From: Larkinella arboricola
Lineage (GTDB): Bacteria; Bacteroidota; Bacteroidia; Cytophagales; Spirosomataceae
DNA: 64,000 nucleotides
Reading direction: 5' to 3'
NCBI RefSeq assembly: GCF_003259745.1
Contig: NZ_QLMC01000001.1
Coordinates: 310,001-374,000, forward strand
Position 1 is the stretch's first letter; every line of letters starts with the position of its first letter. The notes under the pieces were generated by a model. It was not told the DNA's origin. It ran no database searches and saw only the letters and a program-made list of their open reading frames with translations. The translations under genes were made by a program, and so were the position numbers. Below are positions 63,701-64,000 of this stretch, piece by piece.

Positions 63701-64000
63701 TGGCCTGTTCCCGGTAGGTTGGCAGTCCCGGCAGGTTCGTACGGTTTTTAACGCCCTGGTTGATGTAGAGCTGGTTACCGCGGGCGTCGCGGCTACCCGA
63801 GTTACAAACGTAAATATCCAGCAGACCGTCGCCGTTGACGTCGGCCATTGTCACACCCGTCGACCAGAACTTCTTACCCGTAATACCGGCCTGCTGCGTA
63901 ACGTCTTCAAACTGCCAGTTTCCTTTGTTCAGGTAAAGTTTATTTTCTTCAAAGTTGGACGTAAAAAACAGGTCCGGCAGGCCGTCGTTGTTGACGTCGC
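60762..64000 (-). CDS. CRTAC1/ASPIC-UnbV FG-GAP protein, paralog; N-terminus beyond the window
   Basis: The frame stays open to the window edge: beyond the internal Met at 63854 it continues with GDVNNDGLPDLFFTSN and NKLYLNKG in phase, so the protein is longer than 1079 residues and its true start is outside. It shares the whole architecture of the 57345-60758 protein, for example TGVTMADVNGDGLLDIYVC, HAAFFDYDRDGDLDMYLLN and the ASPIC block NAIGTKVYVHQQG...PNRGFQSSVDLTLVFGLG. The two genes are three bases apart. A SusC/SusD pair may lie upstream outside the window, as is common for this family. Confidence 0.9.
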   Translation of the reverse strand, partial: DVNNDGLPDLFFTSNFEENKLYLNKGNWQFEDVTQQAGITGKKFWSTGVTMADVNGDGLLDIYVCNSGSRDARGNQLYINQGVKNRTNLPGLPTYREQASRYGLVDGGFSTHAAFFDYDRDGDLDMYLLNNSFTPMDRLGYQNMREIRDHLGGQKLFRNMTKEREQPGKTDPNAPIFADVSAEAGIYGSLIGFGLGITVGDVNNDNWLDIYISNDFYERDYLYINQKDGTFKESIKDHMGHISLTSMGADIADMNNDGNLDIFVTDMMPDDDYRLKTTGSFENYELYQLKLSRDFYHQDPRNMLQLNNGAGPTGQVTFSEIGRLSGTFATDWSWGALLFDMDMDGHKDIFVTNGILKDLTDQDFVNYLSDNPDIQLMIEGKKNFDYKEYVDKMPSTPLSNYAFQNNGNGLQYTNKAADWGLATPGFSNGAAYGDLDNDGDMDLVVNNNNAPASIYRNTAVEDQKQAFLRVQFRGYQQNQNAIGTKVYVHQQGHTQYLQQMPNRGFQSSVDLTLVFGLGKNPAIDSLTVIWPDDRKQVIRQPKANQTVLLDYRNAHQTVSTQPIQTAKPVLLADVTQQVKLSYQHTENDFVDYDRDGLLKQMLSREGPALAAGDVNGDGLDDLFFGGAANMPRSLYFQQADGSYVLQKQPFLLDAMYTEDVAATFFDADGDRDMDLYVATGGNEFDDRTLLFDRFYRNDGKGNLVWDKTMPRVLESSSCVAACDFDRDGDLDLFVGGRLVPGQYGRNPEQTILINDGKGNFRKATRELMPFSGEIGMVTDAVWTDVDQDQYPDLVLVGDWMPITVLKNKQGKGFERLEGPTLAKSGGWWNTIRTADLDGDGDADFVVGNLGLNSRLTASEQEPAHLYGNDFDRNGSYDPIITCYRQGRECVMVQKPDLQKRIPAIKKKYLKHTDYAKAGFEDLFTEEQREGTEVKTVQTAQTAVLLNEGPGADGKPRFTLRSLPLQAQLSPVRSILIDDYNDDGKADILLAGNFFDVLNEIGRYDASYGLLLTGNGRGQFTAIPSAQSGFSVLGQVRAIREVQGPNGSKRIVLAKNNDQAQVFEVKKTKTGRQNELVRK

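Noticed and set aside
57345-63854. Plus-strand open frames through the two CRTAC genes
   Set aside because: They mirror the repeated Asp/Gly codons of the FG-GAP repeats (reading as Val, Ile and Arg-rich proteins) and have no start signals.

Overview
The window looks like chromosomal DNA of a Bacteroidota bacterium of the order Cytophagales, most like the Spirosoma/Larkinella group. The evidence is the many promoters of the TTG-N19..22-TAnnTTTG type, an alternative complex III (act) operon fused to a cytochrome oxidase operon, a DUF4295 protein beside rpmG, FG-GAP/ASPIC lipoproteins, and protein sequences typical of that order. No rRNA, CRISPR array, insertion sequence or prophage was found. 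Placement at genus level is inference.

Layout. 1-2.7 kb (minus): rpmG and a DUF4295 protein, a terminator, then ftsY followed without a gap by a minimal nucleotidyltransferase/HEPN pair, a small lipoprotein and the first codons of another gene. 2.8-4.6 kb: an isolated nuoD converging on hpt. 4.7-12.4 kb: single genes (TPR protein, Lrp/AsnC regulator, GHL10 glycosidase-like protein, sugar epimerase, long ispH, GH3-family protein). 12.6-16.0 kb: penicillin-acylase family hydrolase, small membrane protein, OmpH/Skp-like chaperone. 16.05-16.49 kb: a strong terminator, then a structured RNA with its own promoter and terminator that I cannot assign, then smpB. 17.1-19.8 kb: HNH protein, rpsA with a pseudoknot-capable leader, tRNA-Cys. 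20.0-37.05 kb: one long respiratory operon: ActA-F, CoxB, CoxA, heme A and heme O synthases, two subunit III proteins, subunit IV, SCO, DUF420, a small CxxC membrane protein and DUF983. 37.1-39.6 kb: ECF sigma factor, a one-pass membrane protein and an outer-membrane barrel, all closely spaced. 39.7-53.2 kb: the information-processing superoperon tRNA-Tyr, tRNA-Gly, tRNA-Thr, tuf, tRNA-Trp, secE, nusG, rplK, rplA, rplJ, rplL, rpoB, rpoC. 53.4-54.1 kb: TetR regulator. 54.2-64 kb (minus): two tandem paralogous CRTAC1/ASPIC-type lipoproteins (the first runs off the window), a vanadium-haloperoxidase/PAP2-type lipoprotein and a two-gene ABC transporter with overlapping start/stop codons.

How the genes work together. 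The act-cox operon would encode a complete quinol-to-oxygen branch: ActABCDEF oxidises menaquinol and passes electrons through cytochrome c to the aa3-type oxidase, and the same transcript carries heme A biosynthesis and copper/assembly factors. The tuf-rpo region supplies translation elongation, secretion, transcription elongation and RNA polymerase. It contains several candidate RNA control points: a folded rplK leader, an rplL-rpoB attenuator-like hairpin and an rpoB-rpoC hairpin.

Most interesting are the unassigned structured RNA at 16.19-16.41 kb, the rpsA pseudoknot leader, the CRTAC pair with haloperoxidase and ABC exporter, the sigma/one-pass/barrel cassette, and a family of long purine-arm hairpins in intergenic DNA. 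All function calls are from reading the sequence; no database search was run.
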